In this document: piece after piece, positions 47,196-61,087 of the stretch | How positions within the stretch are numbered: position 1 is the first letter of the stretch | Layout of the letters: each line of letters begins with the position of its first letter | Assembly (NCBI GenBank): GCA_029747015.1 | Contig: JAKOGI010000441.1 | Location: forward strand, 300,001-364,000 | Length of the DNA: 64,000 nucleotides | Direction: 5' to 3' | DNA from: Carnegiea gigantea | Taxonomy: Eukaryota; Streptophyta; Magnoliopsida; Caryophyllales; Cactaceae | Program-made: the position numbers and the translations under genes | Notes under the pieces: model-generated | The model's input: the letters and a program-made list of their open reading frames with translations, nothing else | What the model was told of the DNA's origin: nothing | Database searches by the model: none

Positions 47196-49328
47196 TGCAG
47201 AGACCTTCACAGAAGGAGTTAAAAATGAGACGTGGGAAACTGTGAGTCTCATTGAATTTGCAGGATAAAATTGGAGCCCAGAAAGGAGTCCAATTCTTAT
47301 ATCGCAAGGAAATTTGGATGGCGATGGCATAAGAAGGTCAAAGGTCTAAGCACAAGACAAGATGAGCAAAAGACGGCTATTGCTTTGTCTTCAAAAATGA
47401 AATACATGTGCAAATTTTCTTTAAAAAATCATTTTTATTTTAATTGGTGATTGAATATTCTAATATTAAGAAAAAAAATATTGTATAAAATATATATATG
47501 TAAACAAAAAACTCAATAAGAACAACTTTTATTTGCAAATTATGCAATAAAATTCTTGATATAAAGTACCGTCTGTGTTACTAACTTGCTATATATATAT
47601 TAATTTTTAAATCTTAAAATCCACTATTTTCAGCCATTTTCATGTTACAATAAGACAATTGTGTGATTAATGAAAAAATTTATCGAGCTGATTGACAATT
47701 CATTTTAATTAAGAATTTTTAAATCAAACGAATTATTTATAAGTTAAAAGGAACAACATCAAGTACTATAAGTAATTTATAGAGTCCCTCAATTAAGAAT
47801 CAGCAACAAAGTTGTCAAATCTCCATATTTTTATGATATACAAATGATGCATAGTGTAATTTTATAATTAGAAAAATATAAATATAATCTTTTATGCATT
47901 CAAAATTTAATCTTTTTCCCTAGGTTAACGTAAAACTTATAATTTTCATGACTTCAAGAAAACAATATACGAAAAATATCTTTGATGGCTAAGTGGTTGA
48001 ATTATAACTATGATTAACAATTTTGATGATAATATAATGTTATTAAGAAAGATGTTTACCACTAACCCAAGTCAACATATCTCCCACCTGCCCCACTCTC
48101 CTCTCCTCTTAGTTTATTCATATAGATCATTTCTTTCTCCTTTTTTATTTTTAATTATTTATTTTTCTCTCTTTTATTTTATTTATAATTTTGTTTTGTT
48201 TTGTTTTGTTTTGTTTTGTTTTGTATGGTGGTCGTGTGTCTAGGACCACTGGGTTGAGCACGGTAAATGTGGGTGTCAACAACTGTTCTATTTATTTGTT
48301 TTTTTGGACTTTTAGATGAGAGCACAAATTGAAATGTGTAAGAATTTAATTTTTTTGGGATATGCTTGGTATTTTCTATTTTCATTATTAATAATATTAA
48401 TGTACCATATTCTTTAAATTCTCCATTAACAATAATGAGCCATGCGAGATAAGATATGAACATCATGCACAGAGCTAGCTAGGAGGAGGTGATCACAGAA
48501 ACGGTCGTGTTGTATTAATATACCATATTAATAATTGCATTCATCTTTGATTGAATAAATATGCAGAATGATTTTGCCAAAAAAAGAAGAAGTTAGACTA
48601 GGATTTAATTTGTGTAGGTCATTTAAAATTTTTAAGACTAACAGATGCAAATTTCAGAACATATTATGCAAGAAAATTAATAGAATTATTAAGTCTCATT
48701 GATTGATATTATTTCATGCACACGTATATAATCATACTAACCACAAAAAAAAAAAAATAATCTTCATAATACCATCGTTCGCCTAAATGCATGCAGCATG
48801 CTGATGTACATATAAGCCAGCTTGACAATTAAAAAAATGGTACTAGTACTTGCTAGCTGCAAGTAATGCAGTCACGTGAGCTCGACAGCTAATAATGCTA
48901 AAGTCACGTGACGATTACTATTATTGTTTTAAGTAAGTGCGGTCTTGTAGTGGGTCTGGTACTTGCTAGCTACTAGTACTTGCTAGCTAATATCATAGTG
49001 CTTACCTCTCTTTGTAAAGGTGTAACACCTATTTAATTCGACTATATTGTACTTATATTGTATTTTTATTTACATAGTTATAGTTACCTGATTTATTAGT
49101 ATTTCTTAGTTCATTCTCTACTGCATATTCTTAGTGTTTTTCATTAAATGTTTTCACAAAATCCTTCTTTTATAAAATATTTTCATAAAATTTTGTTTGG
49201 TGAGTCTCTTGAATTCAGTCTCTCTACAAACAGAGATGCCGGTAGAGATAAAGTTGCCAACATTTGGATCTTCCTAGACCCCAGAAAAACGGGACCCACA
49301 CTGGGAGGTGGTGTTGTTGGTCTTGTAG
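47196..49328. other. AT-rich spacer upstream of CLC-g
   Basis: The left end holds the CLC-g promoter. A TTTTG pentanucleotide run lies at 48189-48223. Repeated GTACTTGCTAGCT words occur between 48840 and 48990. No gene is supported. Confidence 0.4.
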
Positions 49329-49777
49329 TGGGCAAATTATTACATACTCTCAGGAGTATGTACTTCCCTTGCAACATATATATGCATTTTTCAATACGTA
49401 TTTGGAATATGAGTGGTTATTAATATATACATTTGCTTACGTGGCTTCCAGAAGTATATATTCCTTAGTGTATGATATAAGTTTTGGTGTGGTATATGAT
49501 ATTTTTCGAAGGAATTAAAACACGCAAATTAGGTTAAGATTTGAATGAAGTCAAAGTTTGTTAGTATCAAATAATACCCTTTGTATAGGAAGTGTATTTC
49601 TTCTCCAAGAACTTCAAAGCTTATATCATACGATTTGGGAGTTGAGTATGTACTTCCGGAAATCACTTAACCGAAATATATATTAATAACCGCTCATATG
49701 ACAAATACACATTGAAAAATGTAAATGTGTGTGACATCGAAAGTACATGCTCTTGGGAGTATGTAATAATTTGCCCA
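49329..49777. mobile_element. Long-TIR non-autonomous element
   Basis: The left end TGGGCAAATTATTACATACT and the right end are inverted copies, with matching sequence for about 140 bp inward (shared words TTTTTCAATACGTATTTG, GGTTATTAATATATA and TTCCAGAAGTATATA, with mismatches). The arms take up most of the 449-bp element. I found no clear target duplication. Long arms suggest a Mutator-like or foldback element; not resolved. Confidence 0.6.
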
Positions 49778-52600
49778 AAAAATTAAACACAAAAACATAA
49801 GATTGTCCTGAAATCAACTCCAGAGAGTCATTTATCATTACTAGGATCTCTTCCTTCGCAATATGAGGAGAATGCTCTTTTTTGTTTTTATAATTTCATG
49901 TTACTAGGATCTTCTGCTTTGCAATATATGGAAGAATGTGCTTTTTTATTTTTATAACTTGGTGAAAAATAAGTAGATATTTAAAATTAAGTTGAATATT
50001 GTTGTTTAGATTATCAAAAACAACTTTCTAATTTTAATAAATTTTTCTGTCAGGAATTTTTATAATTAGAAATGCTATCAGCTATCTAAACAGTTATCCA
50101 CTATTTGAACTGCTGTTCACTATCTAAATAGCTAATTTTGTCAAATATGACCTTAATTATTTTGGCATGAAGAAGGGAAGCTTCCTTTGATCCATAGTTG
50201 AAGGTGCTTCGCTAGGCTTGTAGGAATTGAATCCTAATTAGGTTATATGGTAGGGCGAGAATAGACAAAAATATAGGTATGGCCAAGATGATGATCTAAT
50301 ACGATGGACAAAGGGGAAATATACATATGGCATCTTTTTTTTTTTGGGGACTGAAATAAAAGTGGAAGTTTCGTTTATTTTAGCATAAAGATGGGAAAAA
50401 ATTTGAAAGAAAAAACAGAGTGAACCATAAGTTCTGTTTATTATAGCTGAAATAAACTTAAAAAAATGAAAAAAGAAAACTAAAAAGCTATAGAAATTAA
50501 GTCCAAAAAATCAACTATCAATAGGATTATCACCTTTTTTTCTAGGAGGTGTGAGACTATACGAGTGTGAGTCCAAAAAAAAAGAAGACAAAATTGTTGC
50601 TTTTGTATTATTAGTAATAATAGTGTATGTAACTTTTAAGTCTTGAATAGATAATAATAATAATAATATATGTACAATATTTAACAGACTCCGTATGACT
50701 TAATGTGGAAAACTTATGAGATAACATAAACTGCAAATAATGTATGTAAATATTTTAATTGTTATATAAGAGCTCCAAATTTATGGGTTTTTAATTGCAC
50801 TAAAAAGAGCTTCATTATAGATCATTTGATCTTTTTGGATTCATCTGAATTTAAATTGTTTTTTAATCTAAAAATAATTTGCTATTTATTTCAATGCATA
50901 TTTTGACACTGGTTCAATTTAAATACACTCGAAGAACTCTCAGGTCTGAATCATGCAGATCTAAAATCTATATATTTGATCAAGTCTCTTTTAAACGAGA
51001 GGACAATGTAAGTTGGTCTACTTTGAGCCCTTTGAGAAATTTCCTCATACTGCACCCCTTCCAAACTTCATAAGAACACAAGCACAAGTAGTGAATAATG
51101 CTCCTCTCCATTCGTACGAGCCATAATTTCCTCTACATCTTTGTATGTGACCAAAATCTATATCGGTACTCTTGAGAGTACATACTCACATATGACACAT
51201 AAACAATTATATATTAAAGTATAATAGATGATAAGTATACCTCAAACATAAATATATAAATTAGATTGGAGAGCACGTGCTTATAGACGTACATAATAAT
51301 TTTACCGTGAGTGACATGAACAAGTTCCACATGGCTCACATGCAGGTTCCATTTTCGTGCCAGCCGTTCTTGCAATGCACGATCCATCTAAAGACTCATG
51401 AGTTGGATCTGTACCCCGCGTCTTTTTTTTTTGTCCTTTTCTTTCTTTTTTTAAGTTTAGTTTTTGGCTTTTTGTTAAATCTTCAAAACATGGCGTGTTA
51501 TAAAGAGAGTTCATAACGAGTATTTTATTTGATGATTTAAAGTGATGACTCTTGCATTGTAAAAATGAGAGAAATGAGATCCAAAAAATGAAAATATAAA
51601 ATACCGTGGATAAATAAACCGTCACATAATAATTCAAAATATTAATCAGTATTACGAATACTTTAAATCTAGCTGTCTGTTTTCCTCCTTCAAAAAAAAA
51701 AAAATGGTGGAAAACTTTACACCATCCATGTAAAATGCATGTGATTGGCTTGGTCTTTTTACCCCCACCCCCACCCCCCAAAGAAAAAAAAAGACCACGT
51801 GGCATTAATGGCCAATTTCGTGTCGGCAACGACATTTTTGGATGAGGAGAAATTAGGACAAAGATAAATTGCTTAAGCATTTTAAAACATTAAAATTATT
51901 TATAAAATAATTCATAAGAAAAAGTTTAGGTGCAACTTCAAATAAGCTCTTTTTTTTAAATAAATACTTCTTTCGTTTTTAATTTTTGTCATGCTTAAAT
52001 AATTTACAGTTCTTAAGGGAACATCATTTAAAGTTATGTTTATACTGCTTTTAAAAAAAGAGAGAAAATTTTAGTATCAATAGTACAAAAAGACTTTATT
52101 ATGAGACCTCCAAAAAAAAAATAAAATAAATAAATTAGGGGACAAAAATTATAAGATGAAGGAAGCATAAGAAATAATTATTAATTAGTTTACGTTATGG
52201 ATTTTTCAAGGAGCATTACTAATTGCATTAAGTTTTTATATATATCCTCTCATATGTTTCTTTTTTTTTAAAATAATAATGAGTTGTATAACGGATTATT
52301 ATCTAATTATTTACTACTGTCTGCATCAATTTCTTTAAAAGAATTGATGCCACACTTTTTATGCTCCGAGGCTGTCTGATTATCTGGGTAATATTATTTT
52401 TTGAATGCCTATAGTTGACATTTGAAAGGAGTTTATATTTGATGATTAATTTGATGATGGTATATATGGTAAATGATATGCTTGTTTGGCGTCGTGTTTC
52501 ACAACTTTATGACAATTTGCTAGTAATTAATTTTTTTTTTCTATCTTCTAAAGTTTAAAACAACTAACAATATTTCAACTTTAATAATAAATAAAACAAA
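49778..52600. other. AT-rich spacer upstream of the synaptotagmin gene
   Basis: A second, diverged and shortened relative of the 449-bp element appears at about 51164-51306 (GTACTCTTGAGAGTACATACTC at one end and a complementary GTACATAATAATTTTACC at the other). The open frame at 51302-51880 has an unnatural composition (poly-G coded) and is not supported as a gene. Confidence 0.4.
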
Positions 52601-52883
52601 TGTCCAAATACCTTTCAAAAAACTTTTTCCTTCCCAAAAGAAGAAAAAAGAGGGAAAAAAAGAAAGAAAAAGAGAACAGTGGATTTGGTCTAACGTAACG
52701 CCTCCTCAAAGTAGTTTTTGGAAGTTTGAACAGCGCACCGGCCGATTCAATCACGCCCCTTTTCTCCTTCACTTTCTCTCTCCTCCCTCCTCTGACCAAC
52801 TTTGATAACAGTCAAACTCGAAATCCAATCAAATCAAAAAAAGAAAAAAAAAAAAAAATCTCAGATCACTCATTCATTCATCC

Positions 52884-55800
52884 ATGGCGTTCATCTTCGG
52901 ACTGCTTCTCGGATTCCTCGTCGGAATCTCTCTCATCGTCGTCTTCGTCCGCTTCCAGAATGTTCGATCTCGCCGTCGCACCCAACTGGTCCACCACTCT
53001 CTCTCTCTCTCTCTTCTCTACATACACACTCTCTCTCTCTCCCTGCTTGGTCTCTCTGACTTCTGGATTTGCAGGCGGCGACGATTGCGGCGTTTGCTAG
53101 AATGACAGTGGAAGATTCTAGAAAGTTGCTCCCTCCTCCCTACTATCCCTCCTGGCTCGTCTTCTCTCAGTACCAAAAGGTTCTCTTTCTCTCTCTTTCT
53201 TCTCGCTCTGGAATTTCAGAATGTGGATGCAAAACGACGGCGTTTCTAATTTGATTGAGTGGATTTTCAGTTGACTTGGCTCAATGCTCATCTTGACAAG
53301 ATTTGGCCTTACGTTGATGAGGTATTTTCTCAGTTAATGCCTCATTTTTTCTTCCTAATTCCCCAAATTCTTATTTTTTTTAATTAAAGTTCTAATTTTT
53401 TTTTTAATATATGAGAATTTTTAGGCTGCATCGGAGCTAATAAGGGAGTCCGTGGAACCGGTGCTTGAGCAGTACAGACCAATTATTTTGTCGTCCTTGA
53501 AATTTTCCAAGCTCACTCTTGGTACCGTTGCTCCTCAATTTACAGGTACCCAATTTTTTTTTTTTTTTTTTTTTGGGGGGGGGGGGGAATTTGGGTTAGA
53601 TTAGTCCATTGCATTTTTACTTGAAGCCCATTATGATGTACTAATATCCCTTTTGGAAAATTTTAGTCATGGTGAGGACACGATAAATATGGAATTATGT
53701 TGAATATGATATTCTTCAAACTACTACACATGATCACCATTTAACGACTTTTTCACTCACCAAAAATATTGACAATGGTCTTTGTTTTTAGGGTCCCTAC
53801 AAGCTCTGCTAATGCGTCTGAAAAGCTACGGTTGCATTCTAAATATTTATTTAGATAGTTCTGATTAGTGTAATGGCTTCACCGGAACCATGTTGTAGAT
53901 TATAAAACTTCATTTTGACAGCCTAAAGATGGGTGCCTTAGTGGTATACATATACTTTAAATGGTCTAGAATGCTTACACAAAGCTTTGGTAAACATTTT
54001 GAATCGTGATTAAGAGCATATAGTTACCATTTGAAGACGTTTTGGGATTTTCCCCCTAATTTCAAAGCCATATACGATGGGGTGTCTTTGGGGTTTCAAG
54101 GAGGTTCTGATTACTGTACTCCGAAACTTCCTAGGGTGTCTTGAACAGTGGTGCAGAGATTCCAATGACCCTGATGGCTTTATTAGCATTATGTTCTTTT
54201 ACAGTGCAATGCTAACTCCACAATGTAGGGCATTATATAAGCTTGCAATCCTTTAAATTATCCATGATTAACCTGAAATACATTACGAAATTTTGAGGGT
54301 TTCATGAAAGCTGTGCTCACCATTTGACATCCCAAAGGACATGTTTTAAAAGGACTCAAACATTGTTTGGAATAACCTTCATTTTGGAGTCCTAGGAATC
54401 TTACTACTCAGTTTTGTAAAATTGAAATTGGACTGTATGTTATCAAGGGCCAGGCGGTGTCTACAACTTTTTTAATTTCCTATGTGTGAAGAGTTTATAA
54501 CTAGAAGGCTTGTAACATTCAGTTCCCTTTCCATTTCCCCATATTCTGGCATTGAGTTATTTTTCTCCAGGACCTCCCCTGTCATGTTGTCACTGTAGTA
54601 GAGTTTGATCACCAAGTTTGGGATAGATTGGTGTAGTTCCTCTTCTGCTTAGGCACTAGAATATTGAACTGAAAACTAAGAAAAGTATGAGGGAAAAAAA
54701 AAGCATATTGTTTAATGATTGTAAGGTCCCAATTCTTGTTCTTTTCAACTAAATTTCACTTCATATAAGTTCAGATTACTTATTCTAGGCTCTTCTGATT
54801 TCCTTTTCTAGTTCAATTCAAATCCAATAGCAATACTAACAGTAGTAACAAAAACAACATCAGCAATGATGTTTAAAAAAAAGAACAACCTCTCTCTCGT
54901 TCCTTTCCCGTCCTCATCGCCCGCCATCACTGCATTGGGTTGCCACTGGCCTGGCTGCTAGCAACTCAATTGGCATCCTTGCCTATGCTCCGCGCTCCTT
55001 ATATCCTCCTTCTATTTCCCCTGGTCTTTCTCCCTTAACCTCTGGTGACAGCTCCAGTGACTCTGGTCGTGAGAATCTTCCTCACCCCCAATATCTCTAA
55101 TCTTTGCTCCCCAAAATTCCACTGGCAACGCCAGATAAGATTAGTTGAGCTTAGTTCAACAGAAATAAGCTCTGAAGAACAAGCCATCAATGTTGTTAAC
55201 AAGGATGGATCGCTATTGAAATTTGGCATCATCAACCTCCAGGGATTTAAATAAGGAATATAGAGCTGTCAACTTAGAAACAATGAGACTCAGACTGCTT
55301 GCTGATTTTGCTTTCTTGTGAAAATCATGTTGGTTATGTAAACTGGAAAAATAGACCTAAAGTGTAATCAATCTCTTGTGGTTACTTCTACTCTTTTAGG
55401 GGTTGCAATTATTGAAGATGACGCTGATGGTGTTACCATGGAGTTAGAGATGAATTGGGATGGAAATCCGAGCATTGTCCTTGATATTAAGACCCGGCTA
55501 GGTGTGTCACTACCTGTGCAGGTATAGAGCAATATTTATGTATTGGTAGTTTTCATTGAAAAAGGATTGTTAAGCTTAGTTGGTAAAGTCTTTGGGAGTT
55601 GGTACCATAGACTTGATTTCTGTCCCACCTGTGTTTGCCTTTGTGTGCCTCTTTTGCAGCAAGGGGGAGAGGGGGATTATTATACAATTATTTGGTTTAA
55701 TTGAGCAACTTTGATATACTACAATACTCCATATGCCTGCTTGTTGATTGAGGGTCAAGGCTGCTACATCTGACCTCCCCCGCTACTCTCACTGTACTTG

Positions 55801-58800
55801 GATCTGGGTTGTGTACTTGTGTGCTTGCTGATTGGTTGTTGGTTTGTTTGTTTACTGCCTTTTGTCCACTGTATGATTACTGATAATCTGTTCAACTACA
55901 GTTATCTTGGTTAAAGTGAAAATAAAATTCAAAATAAATCTTTGAAGTAGATTAAAATTTCCAATTTGTTTTGCTTACAGTTTGTGAACTGATTGTTTGT
56001 TCAACTACAATTATTTTAGTTAAGTTGAAACTAAAACTCGAAAAAATCTTTGCAGTATTTAAAACTCGCATATTTGTTTTGCTTATCTATAAATATTTGC
56101 TAATGTGTGAACTTCCTATGAGAAGCAAAAAGTAGGGCAAGGACGACAAACATGTCAAAACTGGAAAATGTAATTCTTCTGTGGAAGAAATCCTCTATGA
56201 GTGTGTGTTTGCGTGTCTCCCTGAGAAAAGGATATGTAGCAATGTTGTTTGAAATGTAGTACTATTGATGTGTATCCTCCCTCTAAGATCCTGATTATTT
56301 TTTATGTAGGTAAAAGACATTGGATTCACTGGTGTTTTCAGGTTGATATTTAAGCCTCTAGTTGCAGAGTTTCCAGGCTTTGGAGCTGTCATTTTTTCAT
56401 TGAGAAAAAAGGTAAGATAGTAATTGCCAATAATTCTGTTGAGGTTAAGGGCGGAACTTGCATAGTTTCACTAGATCTGAGCTCATTTATTTTAGTCACC
56501 CGGGGGGGGGGGGGCAGGGTTTGAGTAATCCGGAGGTAATGGAAAGTTTCTGAGCACTTTATCCAGGTCTAAGAGTATCACCTGGGTGGTTCACTGGTAT
56601 TTTTTGTAATTGTATCTGTGACTGGCATTTTGTTCCTCAATAGCTGTTCTTATACTTCCTAGCTTCTATTTTTCTCCAGATCCTCTGGATCTTTGAAGGT
56701 TGCAGGTTGAATTTTGTTGCTGGCTATCTTGTCCTCTTAGGTTATAAATTTATAATTTTGTTTGGTTGATATATTTTCTTCTGTAAATTGCAATCTGACA
56801 TTGAGGTGAAGCTGTAAAGCTGCAGGGTCAAAACGAGATGGAAAAAATGTAACATTATTTTAGCTTTCCAAAGAAAAGGTTCATTGTCTGCCAATGTGTT
56901 TTGACTCCTTGCTATCACCTTTTTTACTGTTTAAATTTGTTTTTGGGGGGTCTGTGGTCTTTGATGTGCGTGCTTGGCTGCTTGCACACCAGCGTTGTCA
57001 CATTTCCACATTCATGTGCTCAACTCTGTTGACTACAAAGACTATCACTATTTGTTAAACTACAACTAAAGTAAATGGTAGCATTAGTACTTGATTCCAA
57101 TTAATAGTTGGACATCCACTCCCAAGAAGCTGACGGTAGCTTTAGTACTTGATTCCAATTAATAGTTGACATCCACTCCCAAAGAGCTCATGGTAGCTTT
57201 AGTACTTGATTCCAATTAATTGGTGGACATTCAATCCCAAAGGCCCCCCGGGGGGGGGGGAGGGAAGGAGGAAGGAGAAGAGAGGGAGGACAGAGAAGGA
57301 AAATCATTCTTCGTGTGTGCCTCTGCTTCAAAGGTGTCAATGGTTTAGACACCCTACCTTCGATTCTCTTCAAGGTAGAGTCAGAAAACTACCTTAGCCA
57401 GTAAGGTTCCATAAGTTTCAAAAGTCGAAGCAAAATCATTCTCATTTCGTACACAACAGTGTGGGAGGTGTACAGATTCATAGAAGGTGAATGACAGCCA
57501 ACATCAAGGTCAAGCCTGTTGGCTGAACTGTATTTTTTGTCCCCTTTGATGATGTTCGGTTTTGCCAATTGGGATCCATAGATTGTCAGGCTCTGCAAGC
57601 AAGCTTTTATGGAAGTGTGATGACATTCTTGTTTATGTTCTTGTGTGTGTCGGTGCGCACCTGGATTTTTACTTGTGCATCCATGTTCTGTACATTCTTT
57701 CTATGTTTCGTTCAGTTTTCTCAGTTATGTCTACCATGATTGTTGCAGAAAAAGTTGGACTTTACTCTTAAAGTGGTTGGAGGAGACATATCTGCAATTC
57801 CTGGGCTTTATGATGCTATTGAGGTTTGCTGCAACACTTGTCATATCTCCTTGATTTATTGGCTAAAGCCTTATACTAGGTGCTGCACATTGAATGCATT
57901 TTTAGATAATGACGCCATCTCCCTTTTAGCTCACTTTTCTCTCCGAGGTTATTCTTGAATAGACAATTAGTTCTCTGTTGCAAGTGACTATGAATTGAGT
58001 TGCTATTCAGTTTCTATTCTGGCGAATATATCCCATGGGAAATTTTGGATTCCGGCAAACAATTATTACAGTTAATGCGATATGAGAATCCCTGTGCATG
58101 ATGTATCAATCTAATGTACGATTTAGTTGGACATGTAGTTTACATCCAAAACTGGTGTTATTTTTCTAAATATTACAGCTGAGTTCTGAGTGTAGTTGTG
58201 CATTCATTTATGGATGTCTGCAATCAAGCTTTGATAACCGAGTGCTGTGACTATTGAGGCTGCTATTTATTCAGATTATATGCTTGATCTGTCACTGTGC
58301 CTGAAAAATCGTTATTGCTTGTTCAGGGCACAATAAGGGATGCCATTGAGGATTCTATAATGTGGCCTGTTAGGAAAATTATTCCCATATTGCCTGGGGA
58401 CTATAGGTAAGCGCTGCAGCATGGAGGCCTCATAATAGTCATAATGCCATCATTTATCTGCAGAATATTGTATTAAACTCCAATATTTTTTAATGCTAGT
58501 GACCTTGAGTTAAAACCTGTTGGAACGCTGGACGTGAAGCTTGTGCAAGCTAAAAACTTGACGAATAAAGATCTGATTGGAAAGTCAGATCCTTTTGCTG
58601 TATTATATGTACGGCCTACGCGAGACAGAATGAAGACCAGCAAGACAATTGTAAGTTACTGCATTAATGTATTTGAAAATTTTTAAGGTTTTCTTCTTGG
58701 CATTAATATTTTTTTCTATCTTCAGAATAACCAGTTGAATCCAATCTGGAATGAGCACTTTTCGTTCACTGTAGAAGATAAATCTACCCAACAGTTGGTG

Positions 58801-61087
58801 GTGAAAATTTATGATGATGAGGGTGTTCAGGCTGCTGAACTCATTGGCTGTGGTCAATTCCAGCTGAAAGACCTTGAGCCTGGTAAAGTTAAGAGTGTAT
58901 GGCTCAATTTGGTCAAAGATTTAGAGATCCAGAGGGACACTAAAGATCGGGGCCAGGTGAGAAGCACAGAGATTTGTCTGCTGCATTTGGGAAGGATGAA
59001 TCGCTCTTTTCTCTTTGGAATATGGTTTGACGGTCGTATTCACCCCAAACCCCAAATGTACTTTGAATAATGCATGTTCTGCTGTTGAACTGAAATTGGC
59101 TTAGGCTATGGCTATGGCTAAAATCTTACTTTAGCTGCTGGAGTTTACTTTGTGCATAGAGATGGAGTCACTCTTGGACCGTAAATAACCTTGTCTACCT
59201 ATTCTTTGTTGTGAAGTAGCATGAGGTGTTTTTGCAATCACGGGCCCCTCTCAAAATTGTTTTTGTGCTCACACAATGGTTGCTTACTTTAGAGGAAATT
59301 TTGCTATGGCCTTGGAAATGGTCACACTGCTTAGTGTCATGCTTCAGTGGACAGACACTGAGACTGTTGCTTTGTTGTCTACTGAGAAAGTATATCTACA
59401 GTTCTAAGGATAAGGCTCTGTACACATGAGAAACACCAAAATAGGCAAGAGCCTTAGGAGAGGTGTTGGGCTGATGGTATGATGTGGCTGGGTCTCTCAG
59501 AAATCATAGTTGTTTATCCCTGTGGAATCCTTTTCCTCAAATTGGCCTTTTTCAATTGGAAAATATCTGTTTCCGTGGCAGTTTAATCACAATATATTTA
59601 TTCGATTTTCTCTCTTCTTTGAGTGTCATATATAGATGCTCAACAGTTTGAAATCATCACAGGTGGTAAAACATTAAAAATTCTGAAGTCAGGGATCCGT
59701 TAAACTTCCAAGCATCTCCTTAATATTGGAGCTCTGTTTCTATGTAAGTAAATACCATTCAAGATTTCTTTTCGTCATGTACTTGTAGGTGCACTTGGAG
59801 CTTTTGTATTCCCCTCTAGGTGCAGAGAATGGAGTCAATCCTTTTGCTTCAGTTTCCATGACTTCCTTGGAGAAAGTCCTTAAAGGTGGAGCAGATGGAA
59901 ATGAAAATGCTGAAAATGGGGTCAGCCTAGTTCCCAAGAGGAAGGAAACAATTGTCAGAGGAGTGCTGTCTGTTACAGTGATTTCTGCTGATGACTTGCC
60001 AGCGGCAGATCTATTAGGAAAGTCTGATCCGTATGTGACATTGACCATGAAGAAATCCGAAATTAAAAACAAAACTCGGGTAAGTACTGGATCACTGAAG
60101 ATGGAGAACAGCATTATTTTACTTTTTTTTAAATTTTGCTCTGCAGCTTATGTTACGTTTCCTTCCTTTTTTTGGGCCAATATGTTGACGCTTTGATTGT
60201 ACACTTTAATCAAATGGGAGTAAGTTCTAGTATTTAGCTGTTATAATGATGGTTGTTTCGTGCAAACAGGTTGTTAATGAAAGCTTAAATCCAGTTTGGA
60301 ATCAGACATTTGATTTCCTTGTTGAGGATGGGCTTCATGACATGCTTATTCTGGAAGTGTGGGATCATGACACATTTGGCAAGGTAAGTAATGATTTATT
60401 TTCATTCATATGTCCTGGAATACTGTTCAGCTGATTCACTGGGTGATATCATGAGGGTAAATCTGCAGTTGTTTTCAAGTTAAAACAAGGGAATCTGAAC
60501 TCTAGTTGCATCTTCTTCATCAATCGGTGACCACACCTTGGCTTTGGGCTGGCAGGAGGGCTCCATCAGCGGTGTTTACATGTGGGCTGGGAGCTAACCG
60601 TTTGGGCATTTACCGTTCTCGGGCATGTCCCTAGGATTAATATGAGATGTGGGTTCAGACAGGATTTCAATCTATCTTCAATACCATCCCCCCCCCCCCC
60701 CCCCAAAAAAAAAAAAAAATAGAGTACATTGTTCACTAGCCACGGGTTGGGGATATCAATGTGAATGAGACTGGGGATGTCAATGAGAAATGAGAATCAA
60801 TGTTTTCTCTCATGGTTTTTTGCAGAACAGCTGTTTTTGTAGTTGAATATCCCTAACCTGCAGTGCCGGCTAGTCTAGTGTTGATTCATTTGAGCTGCAT
60901 TGAGGCCCTATAGCTTATTGCTGTTCTCTTAACTCTGCGGACTACATGGGTCGATGCATCTTGACATTGACAAGAGCTATATTAGAAGGGGAATTTTAAA
61001 GAGAGCATCCCGTTAGATGGATCCAAGACAGGGGACCCTGAATCTGTATCTCAAGTGACACCCCAACCTGTCTACCGCGACTTGTGA
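52884..61087 (+). CDS. Plant synaptotagmin, SYT4/SYT5 (E-Syt) type; last exon frame damaged
   Basis: Exons: 52884-52988, 53075-53179, 53271-53321, 53425-53545, 55400-55521, 56310-56411, 57749-57823, 58327-58406, 58500-58650, 58726-58956, 59789-60079 and 60270-60383 (516 codons, all in frame), plus a last exon at about 60940-61087. The N-terminal membrane anchor is residues 1-24. The SMP lipid-transfer domain (about 67-250) has WLNAHLDKIWPYVDE and GVAIIEDDADG. C2A (from about 260) has LIGKSDPFAVLYV and IYDDEG; C2B (from about 430) has ADDLPAADLLGKSDPYV and VWDHDTFGK. The acidic residues fit calcium binding. Such proteins tie the ER to the plasma membrane and move lipids. The last exon encodes MGRCILTLTRAILEGEF, then a conserved C2B end, but has an extra T, an extra C and a missing G, and the acceptor reads GCG where GCAG is expected. 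Confidence 0.88.
57077..57243. repeat. Triplicated 57-58 bp tandem repeat in a synaptotagmin intron
   Basis: Three head-to-tail units begin GGTAGCATTAGTACTTGATT or GGTAGCTTTAGTACTTGATT at 57077, 57135 and 57192. They differ by a few bases; the third is cut short by a CCCCCC-GGGG run. Non-coding. Confidence 0.85.

Noticed and set aside
51302..51880. A 192-residue open frame on the minus strand.
   Set aside because: Its sequence is made of translated homopolymers (poly-G, poly-F, poly-K stretches), has no recognisable domain and lies in AT-rich spacer.
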